Source: Arcuatula senhousia (Eukaryota > Mollusca > Bivalvia > Mytilida > Mytilidae). From it: a stretch of DNA of 64,000 bases. The stretch spans positions 5,022,001 to 5,086,000 of the forward strand of contig OZ020311.1 of the NCBI GenBank assembly GCA_963971305.1, in the 5' to 3' direction. Under the pieces are notes generated by a model. That model searched no databases. It was not told where the DNA came from and saw only the letters and a program-made list of their open reading frames with translations. Shown here piece after piece: positions 1-9,400 of this stretch. The position numbers and the translations under genes are program-made. Each line of letters starts with the position of its first letter. Position 1 is the first letter of the stretch.

Positions 1-1
1 G

Positions 2-780
2 GTAGTCGATTACACTAAGACTTACTTTGCAAAAAAAAAGTCTAAGAAAAAGAACAAATATACAGAAGATCAAATAATCGACAAGCTCAATTTTCTTATC
101 GCCAACGTATTTGTTTAGTTTGGTGGACGTGTTTTTCAGCAAACAATAGGGATTCTAATGGGCACTAACTTTGCACCTTTGCTTGCTGATTTGTTTCTTC
201 ATTCATATGAAGCGGACTTCCTACAATCTGTTCTAGACAATAAAAGATCGTAGACTGGCTCGCTCTTTTAATTTCACGTATCACAATTGATTCATTACTC
301 CAGAGTTTGTGGGAATTATATCGATTTCCTCGACAGAGCGTCACGTTTGCCAAACAATTTTTTTATCACAAGGTTGTGTTGCTCCTCGGTTGCTGTCGTT
401 ATTCAAGACATTTTACGGTGGACTTATGTGCTCATAGACAAATATTGGATTTTCATCTCTCAGACAAGTGCAGATGTTGGTTTGTCATAGGGTTTTGTTT
501 TGTCTTCCTTTACCAAATTTGACACACTGAATTAGAAATTGCGATGGGAAATCTATAGCAGGCAGCAACCGCCTATTCTTCTGGAGCACATGAGTTTACT
601 CTCATTACAACTAGACTTTGTGATGTTAATTGATATTCAGTAGTTTTTGTGTCCCGGCCGTGTTTGTGTTTGTCGTCCTGTCCTTGTTGTGTTTACTGGG
701 TTTGCCTTTGTCTTTTTGGACACTGACATTCGGACGCCCCATTGGTACCTCTGCTTCTTTAACTGAGACATTAAAGACCA
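2..780 (+). mobile_element. Decayed Penelope-like retroelement (reverse transcriptase relic and 3' flank)
   Basis: From base 2 one frame reads through reverse-transcriptase palm sequence, with a motif of the form GI-x-MGTN-x-APLLADLFL near 150-205. It contains an internal TAG at 116-118 and breaks down near 250. A second frame (about 275-490) carries the thumb-region pattern (HYSRVCGNYIDFL and later FISQTSADVG). The stretch 590-780 matches, in opposite orientation, the flank of another copy near 22,260-22,540, so it belongs to the element. Assignment to the Penelope-like group is from recollection of similar mollusc sequences; the reverse-transcriptase identity is firmer. It is clearly dead: stops and frameshifts are present. 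Confidence 0.6.
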
Positions 781-1364
781 AAGCTGTTATTTGTTTACAA
801 GTCCCTCGTTTAATGAAGACATTTAATGCAAAAGCTGGCCATAGGAAAGTTGAAGTCAACACGTTTGTCATAGCTTCGGTGTGTGTCACAGATCAATTTC
901 GAGATGCAAATCAACATATGTAGGGAAACTTCTAAGATCTAAGTAGTTTCTTTAATCAAGACATAAATCTAAGTTCATATGGATATAAATATTTACAAAA
1001 TCTGGGATTGTTTAGTGGAAGGACATCATCATTATACATGTTGTGAGATTGAAGGATAAATAAGACTACGATCTTTAGTGTGTAAAAATGAATGAAAAGA
1101 GCCCACTTCACGTGAACGAAGAAACACATCAGAAAGCAATAGTGAACACTTTTACAAATTTTGATACCAACTGCCTGCTAGAAAACACATTCTACCAAAC
1201 CGAACATTATAATTGTATTAATTGTTCTTCGGCCTGTATTTTTTTTGGGGGGGGATTGACGCCGTAGCAACACAAAATATTAAAGGATGTTAAACATGAA
1301 GATAATGATAAATTTTGGAGACCACTTAAAAGAGAACAAGAATAGATTTCCTGGGTCCCCCGCC
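781..1364. other. No gene recognised
   Basis: AT-rich sequence with a short G-run near 1,245. I see no convincing open frame, RNA gene or repeat boundary here; it may be further decayed retroelement sequence. Confidence 0.4.
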
Positions 1365-1755
1365 GAGTGGCAAAAATATTAGGTCTGCCCGCTTAACAGG
1401 AAGAAGATAAGCGACAAACGTGAAAACGCATCCCACCATATGAAGACCCTTACCTTAACCTCGAACCAAATATCAAAAGACTACGAAAAGTAATAGCTGA
1501 CAAATCTGTTACGAAAAGTTTCCATTTTTGACCCTCGAAAATTCTCTAAGTCGGCCCGTCAAATAGGAAGTAGGTAAGCGAGAGACCTGGACACGCATCC
1601 CACCAAATGGGACCCCTTCCTGAAACTGATACTAAATATCAAAAGCATACAATTAATAGTTTCTGAGAAATGTGTTACGAAAAAAAGTGTGACGAAGGAC
1701 GCACGGACAGACACCGGCATTTTATGTTACCGCTCCGCGTTGCAGCGGAGTACAA
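1365..1755. repeat. Degenerate ~170-bp direct repeat (two units)
   Basis: Two diverged copies in tandem. GTCTGCCCGCTTAACAGGAAG near 1,382 aligns with GTCGGCCCGTCAAATAGGAAG near 1,551, each followed by a matching ACGCATCCCACCA segment and a conserved TGTTACGAAAA. The second copy runs into GCTCCGCGTTGCAGCGGAG (about 1,731-1,749), a short palindrome. No coding potential seen. Confidence 0.6.
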
Positions 1756-1995
1756 AAAGGTTGGTAGGGGGTAAATTTAAGCCTACTGGTTCCACAATTT
1801 ACATGCATTCAGCGTAGCACTTTTTACACACATTAGTAGTTAAGCATTTGGGCGAGTCTAGGCCACCCCTGTTTTTTTTTTGTTTTTTTTTTCCATAACC
1901 CCAGTATACCCCCCCCTCACGGCTATAACCCCCCTGCAAAAAAGTTGGGAGGAGACAGAAAATAAAATGGGGGATAAGAAAGATGAAAAAAAAAT

Positions 1996-2130
1996 TGAGA
2001 GGTACTGAAAGAGGTACTGAAAAAAAGAGGTACTGAAAAAAAAGAGGCACTGCAAAAAAAGAGGTACTTGAAAAAAAGAGGTACTGGAAAAAAAGAGGTA
2101 CTGAAAAAAAAGAGGTACTGAATGGGTGCT
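1996..2130. repeat. A-rich minisatellite, 16-18 bp unit
   Basis: About eight copies of GAGGTACTG followed by a run of 6-8 A. Copies vary by a single base (GAGGCACTGC, GAGGTACTTG, GAGGTACTGG). It ends about 230 bp left of the integrase. The overlapping minus-strand open frames full of FFSTS-type repeats are produced by this array and are not genes. Confidence 0.85.
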
Positions 2131-2356
2131 GAATAGAGAAAAAAAGTCCCGAATTCCAACATGAAAACATTTTGAAGAGGTCAGATGTTCACCGAAAAAA
2201 ATACGCCTTGGGGCATCCAAAATTGCAAAATGGTTCTTATGAATTACGGTCTAAGTTAGATAACTCTGAAGTAAAACTTTGCGAAGATTTGTATTACCAG
2301 GTAATAGTGAATAAATTAAGATAAGTCTGAAGCGGTTACAACACACACCCACTGCT

Positions 2357-3175
2357 TCAAAACTCGGTGATCTGTAACTCTTGTTCGTAAAAACTTCCTT
2401 TAATTTCTTCACCTTTTAAATCATTTATCCTATAAGTAGCAGAATTTGTATTTAAAATTTTTTCAATTACAAATATTTCTCTAGTCCAACGAGTGGTGTA
2501 ACCCTTTTCAAATTTACCTTTCTTTTTAGATATGCTTACTCTATCACCCACTTTGAATTTAGGTTTTTTTTATTTTCTCTTCCTTTTCCGGATATAAATT
2601 TTGACGTACCGTTAATTCATTTTCCAATTTACTTGCTGCAACAGGTGTCATTTTAATTGAAGAATGTACTGTATTATTATAATTCTTAACTAATTTATCC
2701 AACACATCATAATATTTGGTAGTTTCGTTAGCAGTAAAGTATTTATACATATGTAGTTTCATTGTTCCTATCCAACGTTCGACCAGACTGCTTTTTTCTT
2801 CATTCTCAGTTGAATATAACTTTATGTTATTATCTTTTAATAATTCTTTTACTTGTCGATTATAAAATTCTGATCCTCTATCCGACCAAATATACATTGG
2901 TTTTCTTTCTTTGAATAATGTTTTAAAAGCTTCGCTGACTGTTACTCCTGTTTTGTTTTCAAAGGGATTAACCAACCATATTTACTAAAAACATCTATAA
3001 CTGCTAATAAATATTTATAGTGTTTATTTTGTTTTGAATATGGTTGCATATCTATCAAATCAACTGCCCATGTTTGGTCTATTGAATGAACATAAACACG
3101 TCTTTTAGGAAACGATCTTACAACTCTATGATGTAATTCATCCGCTAATTTATTTGTAAGATTTTTTTTTGACAA
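2357..3175 (-). pseudogene. Retroviral-type DDE integrase of the Polinton (frame-broken)
   Basis: Would catalyse strand transfer of the element into host DNA. The rve core is clear. The first catalytic Asp is in WAVDLIDMQ (about 3,055-3,080), the second in IWSDRGSEF (about 2,865-2,890), and the Glu in the EEKSSLVERW block (about 2,770-2,800). A C-terminal chromo/SH3-like tail begins KFKVGDRVSIS (about 2,520-2,560). The three pieces lie in different frames, with one shift near 2,955-2,970 and one in a T8 run at 2,564-2,571. No ATG is visible at the 5' end; the open frame begins after an A9 run at 3,162-3,170, so the true start is uncertain. It is divergent from the polymerase side, with about 30 bp between them. 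Family identity is strong; function in this copy is doubtful unless the shifts are assembly errors. Confidence 0.88.
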
Positions 3176-3207
3176 TTTTTAAGCAACTAAAAAAGTTTTC
3201 TTTAAAA

Positions 3208-3444
3208 ATGATGGAAGGAAAAATCTGCACAAGGTGTAAAGAATGTAAAGCATTTTGTGAATATCATAAAGATGGAAGAATGCGTCTTGGCGTTAAATCC
3301 GCTTGTAAACAATGTAATAAACCAAAACAAAGATTACATTATCAAGAAAATAAAGAAAAATATAAAAAAGCTTATCAAGAGTTTATGATTAGAAATCCTA
3401 ATTATCAACATGAATATTACTTAAAAAATAAAATAGATACCTAA
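3208..3444 (+). CDS. Small zinc-ribbon protein of the element
   Basis: Seventy-eight residues from the ATG at 3,208 (a second ATG follows at once; open frame upstream would overlap the integrase region). Two CxxC pairs, CTRCKEC and CKQCN, separated by a DGR-containing loop, form a four-cysteine zinc ribbon. A basic Tyr- and Lys-rich helix follows. The pattern is like the zinc-binding half of recombination endonuclease VII / HNH-type proteins, but the catalytic half is absent. A nucleic-acid-binding role is inferred. It ends 21 bp before the polymerase frame and is probably co-transcribed with it. Confidence 0.6.
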   Translation: MMEGKICTRCKECKAFCEYHKDGRMRLGVKSACKQCNKPKQRLHYQENKEKYKKAYQEFMIRNPNYQHEYYLKNKIDT

Positions 3445-3465
3445 TTAAAATTGTTTTTATTAAAA

Positions 3466-6400
3466 ATGATCCCAAAAAAATCATTCAAAGATCTTATAAC
3501 TGAAACCACCATTGATGATATAGAAGAAACTGATATAACTAAATACATAAAATCACTAAAAGATAAAATACTTATTAATCAATTTCCTCTAAAAATAAAA
3601 ATAATAATAACGAGTGAATTTACAACTCCCATGACATTTGATATTATAGAGAGTCATTACTCTCATCCAGTTGAAGTTGTCCTAACGCAAAACAATTTAT
3701 CTACATTTTATGAAAATTTAATAGATAAATTTGAAGCTTGGATAGATGAATTTCAAGAAAGATGATCTGGTTTTGTTTTCGATGGTATTAAAAGTGTAAC
3801 AGTAAAACAATATAAATATGAACATCAAAGAGCCTTGTCTTATATTCCCCTCCAATTTAAAAAAAACTAATATTATCAACGTTCAAAATAAAAACGATAA
3901 TAAGTGTTTTCTTTGGTCAATATTAGCAAGTTTATTTCCAGCTAATGAACATAAACAAAGAGTAACTAAATATAAAGAATATGAAAACGAAATTAACATG
4001 AAAGGAATTGAATATCCTGTTTCTATAAAAGATATCTCAAAAGTAGAGAAACAAAATTATCTAAGTATAAATGTATTTGCTTTAAAAAATCAAACAAATA
4101 AACAATCTTTGTATCCTGTTCGTATTTCAAACGTGGAAAGCCAAAACGTAATTGATCTCTTATATATTGAAAGTGATGAAAACACTCACTATTGTTTAAT
4201 TAAAAATTTAGATAGTTTTACGTGTGATAAAAACAAACATAAATCCTTTACATGTAGAAATTGTTTACAAGGATTTCGAAGGGAAGAAACGTTAAAAAAA
4301 CATAAAAAAATATGTTATGATAATGAACATTGTAAAACCATTATGCCTAAATTAGGACAAAACATTCTCGAATTCAAAAATCATCATTTTAAGAATAGAT
4401 TACCATTTGTATTATATTGTGATTTTGAAGCAAATAATATTCCAATTCAATCATGCGGCCCTGATCCTAATAAATCATATATTAAACAAATAAGCAAACA
4501 AGAAGTAAACAGTTATGGTATATATGTTCATTCCGATTACCCAGAAATATTTAAATCACAATACTTTTCTTATGTTGGTGATGATGCAGTGGAAAAATAT
4601 GTGAAAAAAGTAATGAAAATATTCAAAAAATAACCTATAATATGCATGAAAATGAAAAGAAAGAACCAATATTAAATGAAAAGGAAGAAGAAGAATTCCA
4701 AAATACAACAAATTGTTACATATGTGGAAATAAATTTCGAGAAAATAATAAAATCAGAGAACATGATCATTTATCAGGTAAATATAGAGGAGCATCATGT
4801 CAATCGTGTAATATAAAAGAAGGTAAAGCAACAAAATTAATACCTGTGTTCTTTCATAATGGATCAAATTACGATTTCCACTTTTTAATTGAGGAATTAA
4901 TGAAATATGAAGATAAATATTCTTTCTAAAAGTTCTGAAAATTATATCTCTATTGATTATGGTTCAAATTATAAAAAAATAAGATTTCTAGATTCATACA
5001 GATTTATGCAGAAAGGTTTATCTGATATTGCAAAATCATTGGATGAATTTCCAATTTTGGAAAAAGAGTTTAATGGAGATATAGAACTTTTAAAACAAAA
5101 AGGAATCTATCCATATGAATATATTGATTCTTATGATAAATTAAAAGAAAAAATAATACCAGATTTGGAAAAAGTAAAAATAGTAAATGAAAATAAATGT
5201 CTTTATAATATGGATAGAAATCATCCTATGTATAAATTTTGTTTAAAATGGTATAATTTTAAAAGGGTGTCCAAATGGTATAGTAATTTAAATGGAAAAG
5301 GTATTACGAAAGAAGAGTATGAACATGCACAAAAAGTTTGGGAACATTATAAATGTAAAACTTTAGAAGACTATCATAATTTATATCTTAAAACGGATGT
5401 TCTTATCTTGGCTGATGCTTTTGAAAAATTTAGAAAATTCTTTTTAATGAATCATGAAATTGATCCATGCTATTGTTTTTCTGCTCCAGGTTTGACATGG
5501 CAATGTGGATTAAAATATACAGGGATAAAATTGGCATTGTTAACCGATGTTGATATGTTACAAATGTTTGAGAAAGGAATAAGAGGAGGATTTTCCGGTG
5601 TTGTAGGTCCAAGATATGTGAAAGCTTATAATAAATATACTTTAAATTATGATGAAGATTTTAGAATAATAGATGAAAATAAAAAAAAAAGAATGTTTAA
5701 AAAGATTAAAAGAGGGAAAAAGTAATTATTTACTGTATCTGGATGCTAATAATTTATACGGTTGGGCAATGTCTCAAAAGTTACCAACCGAAGATTTTAA
5801 ATGGGAAAAAGATCCAAATTACTATAAAAAAATTCCAGAAGGAAGAGGATGTCTAATCGAATGTGATTTAAAATATACAAAAAAATGTAAAAAGAAAACA
5901 CATAAATATTCTTTGGCGCCGGAAAAGATGAAAATAAAAAAGGAAGAATTGTCAGATTATCAATTAAATCTGTTAGCGGACAAACCATTGGGTAATGAAG
6001 AAAAATTATTTTTAACATTGAAAGATAAAGAAAAATATATAATTCACTACAGCGTTTTGAAAAAATATATAGATCTTGGAATGAGAGTAACAAAAGTTCA
6101 TAGAATAATTTCATTCAAAGAATCAAATTGGTTGGCAAAATACATAAATTTCAAAACAGAACAAAGAACTAAATCAAAATCAGAATTTGAAAAAGATCTT
6201 TGGAAACTGATGAACAACAGTTTCTATGGTAAAACGTTGGAAAATATTAGAGGAAGAAGTGAAATAAAATTATTAACGGATGAGAATGAGGTAAAAAAAT
6301 ATATAAAAAAACCAAATTTTAAAGATTCAATTATATTCAATGATAACTTTGTCGCAATTGAAAACAATGTTACCTCTGTTAAATTTAATAAACCTATTTA

Positions 6401-6968
6401 TTTGGGACAAGCCATATTGGATTACTCAAAACAATTAATGTACGAGTTTTATTATGATGTAATTAATAAATTATGGGAAAAAATGAAGTAATTGCAAGTG
6501 ATACTGATAGTATTTTTTTGAATATTAAAACCGAAGATGTTTACAAGGATATGAAAAATATATTAGACGAATTAGATACATCTGGATATCCAAAAGATCA
6601 CTCCTTATATTCAGAAAAAAATAAAAAAGTAATTGGTAAATTTAAAGATGAACTAAACGGGAAAATTATGAATGAAATAGTTTTCTTAAAAAGTAAAGCG
6701 TATTCTTTTATATTAACAGATTTAAGTGAAGAAAAAAAATTAAAAGGAATTGGAAAAAACTACAATAAATAATGTTATTAAATTTGATGATTATAAAGAT
6801 TGTCTGTTTAACAACAAAACTAAAATGAATAAAATGTGTACACTAAACTCTAGCAAACACAAAATGTATGTTAATGAAGTAAATAAAATAAGTATGTCTC
6901 CATTCGACGACAAAAGATATATTTTAGATAATGGAATTGACACTCGTCCTTTTGGATTTTTATCCTAA
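3466..6968 (+). pseudogene. Protein-primed family B DNA polymerase (pPolB) with OTU-like and zinc domains, frame-broken
   Basis: Replicative polymerase of the element. Order seen: an N-terminal region of unknown function (3,466-3,762); an OTU-like cysteine-peptidase signature, DNKCF with Cys at 3,905 and HY at 4,187; a C2HC finger (4,253-4,315); Exo I DFE (4,421); a zinc-binding insert with CxxC, HDH and CQSC (4,714-4,812) resembling endonuclease VII; Exo II NGSNYD (about 4,860); Exo III YLKTD (about 5,385); polymerase motif A DANNLYG (about 5,742); motif B NNSFYG (about 6,211); motif C DTDS (6,500). An in-frame TGA lies at 3,763-3,765. Frame changes fall near 3,859 (A8), 4,604 (A6), 4,905-4,925, 5,681 (A10), 6,478 (A6) and 6,754 (A6). 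All catalytic motifs remain readable. The C-terminus overlaps the convergent gene at 6,960 by 9 bp. Confidence 0.9.
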
Positions 6969-7379
6969 CTTCCATGCAACAAATCCAGTTAATGCCATAC
7001 CACCAATAACAAATGCAATCTCTCTATTTTTCTGGTCATCCGATGGAGTATAAAAATCACATAATGTAGGTTTGTCTGGTAACTGAGATAATTGTTTATT
7101 TGTGACACGATAGTATAGTTTCATTGCCTGGTCAACATCCTCAAAAGTCCGAACCGCGTGATGTTCCTTTTGTAATTGTTCATTAATAAAATCTAATCTT
7201 TGTATTCTTTTTTTATTCCATTCCGCTTGTGCTTTTTCCAATTTTTCTATAGCTTTATCATGTCTGATTTTCTCTTCGTTTGCATTACTACCCATATGCG
7301 AAAATAAATAATTACTCCCCGAAAATGCAAAAGCGTTTGTTAATGCCCCACCAAGCATCATTGCCAATGCGCTTGCCAT
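6960..7379 (-). CDS. Polinton accessory protein with hydrophobic termini
   Basis: 139 residues, intact. The N-terminus (MASALAMMLGGALTNAFAF) is a small-residue hydrophobic helix, the middle (residues 35-75) is charged and predicted helical, and the C-terminus (IAFVIGGMALTGFVAW) is a second hydrophobic segment, so a membrane-associated or virion-membrane role is possible. I recognise it as a recurring companion of this element type, but no function is known to me. It is last in the minus-strand block and converges on the polymerase gene with a 9-bp overlap. Confidence 0.65.
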   Translation of the reverse strand: MASALAMMLGGALTNAFAFSGSNYLFSHMGSNANEEKIRHDKAIEKLEKAQAEWNKKRIQRLDFINEQLQKEHHAVRTFEDVDQAMKLYYRVTNKQLSQLPDKPTLCDFYTPSDDQKNREIAFVIGGMALTGFVAWKLG

Positions 7380-7382
7380 TTT

Positions 7383-7410
7383 ATAATCATTGTTTTAAAG
7401 AGGTTCACTC
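7383..7410 (-). repeat. 28-bp motif, copy 1 (upstream of accessory gene)
   Basis: On the minus strand this reads GAGTGAACCTCTTTAAA-ACAATGATTAT immediately before the start codon of the 6,960-7,379 gene. An almost identical 29-bp copy lies at 11,233-11,261 in the opposite orientation. It could be a promoter element or the footprint of an internal rearrangement. Confidence 0.55.
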
Positions 7411-7645
7411 ATTTCATTATATCGGCAGGTATGATACCTTGCTTAACCAACATATCTTTAGTTGCCATTGCGAGTAGTATATCAACGGTTAACATTGCAA
7501 CATCATGCATATTGAAATCCACTTTTGGTGCCGACCTCTTTAATACCTTTCTGCCTAATTCCGCATATCCAATTGTTAACAACGTTTCCACTCCCGCATG
7601 ATATAACATATTTACAATTTCTTTTCCGTCTTTTGATGCTGCCAT
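7409..7645 (-). CDS. Small conserved Polinton protein, 78 aa
   Basis: Intact frame with an ATG start. The protein is mostly helical, with an amphipathic N-terminal half (VETLLTIGYAELGRKVLKRS) and a hydrophobic stretch VAMLTVDILLAMATKDMLV. No catalytic motif or zinc site. It sits 29 bp upstream of the 139-aa gene in the minus-strand block. Function unknown; a virion or assembly component is only a guess from position. Confidence 0.55.
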   Translation of the reverse strand: MAASKDGKEIVNMLYHAGVETLLTIGYAELGRKVLKRSAPKVDFNMHDVAMLTVDILLAMATKDMLVKQGIIPADIMK

Positions 7646-7712
7646 TTTAATATAATAAATTTAGTTAAATTCAAAAGGGTCAATTTCTTTTTTTTCTTTT
7701 TTTGATTCCTTT

Positions 7713-8051
7713 TTACACTCCATGTTTTTTTTCTGGTTTTTTATTTTTATTATTAATATACCATCCCAATCCAACAATACCTATTGGAAAAAGTACAAAT
7801 CCATAATTTAATAAATGTATTGAATGTTCTGGACAAGGAGGAAGACAAATTTCTTTTGGTTCATCTGTTTCTGAATCTTTTGTTATTTGTTTGATTTTTA
7901 AATTTTCTATTTTCATTTTTTCTAATTTTTTTTTTCTTAATTCTGCATTTCTTGTTGTTACTTCTGCACCCCTTTTACCGGCTGCAACCCTTTTTGGTTT
8001 TTTCTTTTTTTCCATTTTAGTTTCTTCTTTGTTTTCATTTTCATTCATCAT
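7713..8051 (-). CDS. Basic protein with one membrane segment
   Basis: 112 residues from ATG-ATG at 8,051. The N-terminal half is very basic (KKKKPKRVAAGKRGAE), and one hydrophobic segment (LLNYGFVLFPIGIVGLGWYI) lies at about 79-98, ending in a Lys-rich tail. This suggests a DNA- or membrane-binding structural protein (inference). The start overlaps the end of the next gene upstream by 11 bp. A T8 run just before the stop (about 7,719-7,730) opens, in the next frame, onto a Lys-rich tail ending at 7,661, so the C-terminus may be longer than this frame shows. Confidence 0.6.
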   Translation of the reverse strand: MMNENENKEETKMEKKKKPKRVAAGKRGAEVTTRNAELRKKKLEKMKIENLKIKQITKDSETDEPKEICLPPCPEHSIHLLNYGFVLFPIGIVGLGWYINNKNKKPEKKHGV

Positions 8052-8543
8052 TTTCTATGTCATTATTTAAAGGCGCTTCGTTTGCCGAGTCTTTTTTAAA
8101 TTCGATATGTTTTGCTGTTGTTAACATTGCGGTAAAAGGGGCAAGATACATTCCAAATTTATAATACAATTCACAACATGCACTATTTAAAGCGTTATTA
8201 ACAAAAGGGTCTTTCTCTAAATCTTGTATTAGTTTTGGAGGATCAACAACTTTAAAATATTTTGATACACCCAAGACATACAAATTTATAAAACAGTTTT
8301 CCAAAGTCTTTGTCATACTAGACCCTAATCTTGCTTCATATTTACAGTATAGTTTGTTTATTTGTTCCGTTGTCATTCTGTCGATATCTGATATTTGTAG
8401 TTCTCTTCCAATATATTGTTTACTTTTTCCACCGACAACAATAGCCGATAATCTCTCGATAATCGTTTTTTATCTTGTGAGAAACCATCAACATCCAAGT
8501 TTTCCCCCTCAATTTGATCACCTAAAAATTCTTCAGCATTCAT
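8041..8543 (-). CDS. Polinton accessory protein, one frameshift
   Basis: An ATG at 8,543 opens an acidic N-terminal stretch that shifts frame in a T6 run (8,466-8,471, plus strand) and continues as a frame ending at 8,041. The second frame alone has an internal Met at 8,376, but open sequence continues upstream of it with conserved-looking residues (GRELQISDIDRM), so the longer gene is preferred. The middle (CFINLYVLGVSKYF, CELYYKFGMYLAPF) is hydrophobic and helical and the tail is acidic. Function unknown. The start overlaps the stop of the small upstream gene in an ATGA junction. Confidence 0.6.
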
Positions 8544-8656
8544 TTTATATGTTGAAAAAAAAAAGAATTTCTAAATTTTAAAAATTTAAATACGAAATAT
8601 CCAACCAATGATAAGACAGCCATGTTTGTTGTAATTGTTAGAATTTCTAGAAGCAT
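8540..8656 (-). CDS. 38-residue single-membrane-span protein
   Basis: A short frame from ATG 8,656 to TGA 8,540, sharing the ATGA overlap with the next start at 8,543. It encodes a hydrophobic helix (LTITTNMAVLSLVGYFVF) followed by a basic, Phe-rich tail. The exact ATGA coupling and its place in a gap of an otherwise packed block argue that it is real. Small size and the T10 run inside it make it uncertain. Confidence 0.4.
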   Translation of the reverse strand: MLLEILTITTNMAVLSLVGYFVFKFLKFRNSFFFQHIK

Positions 8657-8702
8657 TGCTTTTTTTAATGCTTATTTTTGCCTAATTTCTTAAGAATTAC
8701 AT

Positions 8703-8770
8703 AGGCATTTCTTAGGCATTTCTTAGGCAATTCTTAGACAATTCTTAGGCATTTCTTAATCATTACTTAG
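8703..8770. repeat. 11-bp tandem repeat between Polinton genes
   Basis: About six copies of AGGCATTTCTT with variants AGGCAATTCTT and AGACAATTCTT. They fill the only sizeable gap in the minus-strand block, between the ATPase and the small membrane protein. Could be regulatory; no direct evidence. Confidence 0.7.
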
Positions 8771-8810
8771 TCAAGTAACCAATAATCGGTAGGTTGATCT
8801 GTCCTTAATA

Positions 8811-9394
8811 TTAATTTACGATGCTTTTTTTCTTAAGTTCTTCCTTTATTCTTTGCCTTTCTTCCAAAGTTGGGATGACGTCATTTTCTCTTAAACAATT
8901 GTCGTAACTATCCCTGTCTTTTGTGTAAAACATACATAACCATTTTGTTTGTTCTCTCAGATCTTTTAAGACAGAGTTGTATCTCTGAGAAATGACCCAC
9001 ACCGATTGTTCCGCGTGTCTTCCTGAAAATGCAAGCTCAGACAACATATCTTTTTTCTTTGTTAGTTCTTTTGTTGCACTGCAGTCATCAATAATATATA
9101 ACGTTGGATGACCGGCATATTTATTAAAAAAAATCTCAAAAGCTCCTGTAACTTTTCTTCTTCTTTTACTATTGGATTAACGATGATTAGATTTTTTGTT
9201 TTTGGTTTTTTAACGTCACCAATCCATTCACGATTTTTATATGCTTTGTTCCATTGAATGGTTGGGCAAAGTATGACTATATATTCAAACACTTTATTAT
9301 ATTCTTTTTCTAATAAATCAAGAACAAATTCAGTCTTTCCACATCCTGTTTGACCGCAGATAATGGCACAATGGGGATATTTTGGCATTTCCAT
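8811..9394 (-). pseudogene. FtsK/HerA-type genome-packaging ATPase (one frameshift)
   Basis: Drives DNA into capsids in viruses of this lineage. Walker A GQTGCGKT lies at about residues 14-21. After a frameshift in an A8 run (9,126-9,133, plus strand), the second part carries Walker B IIDD followed by CSA, then SGRHAEQSVWVISQRY, a sensor-like block typical of A32/FtsK-type packaging ATPases of Polintons. Length of about 195 residues is usual for the compact members. The start is 6 bp from the capsid gene stop. All key motifs are present, so the copy may be intact if the run length is a sequence error. Confidence 0.88.
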
Positions 9395-9400
9395 TTTTAA

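Noticed and set aside
626..923. Overlapping ~90-aa frames on both strands
   Set aside because: They lie in the flank of a decayed retroelement and have no recognisable domain.
1799..2220. Minus-strand frames rich in Phe, Ser and Thr
   Set aside because: Produced by the A-rich minisatellite on the plus strand.
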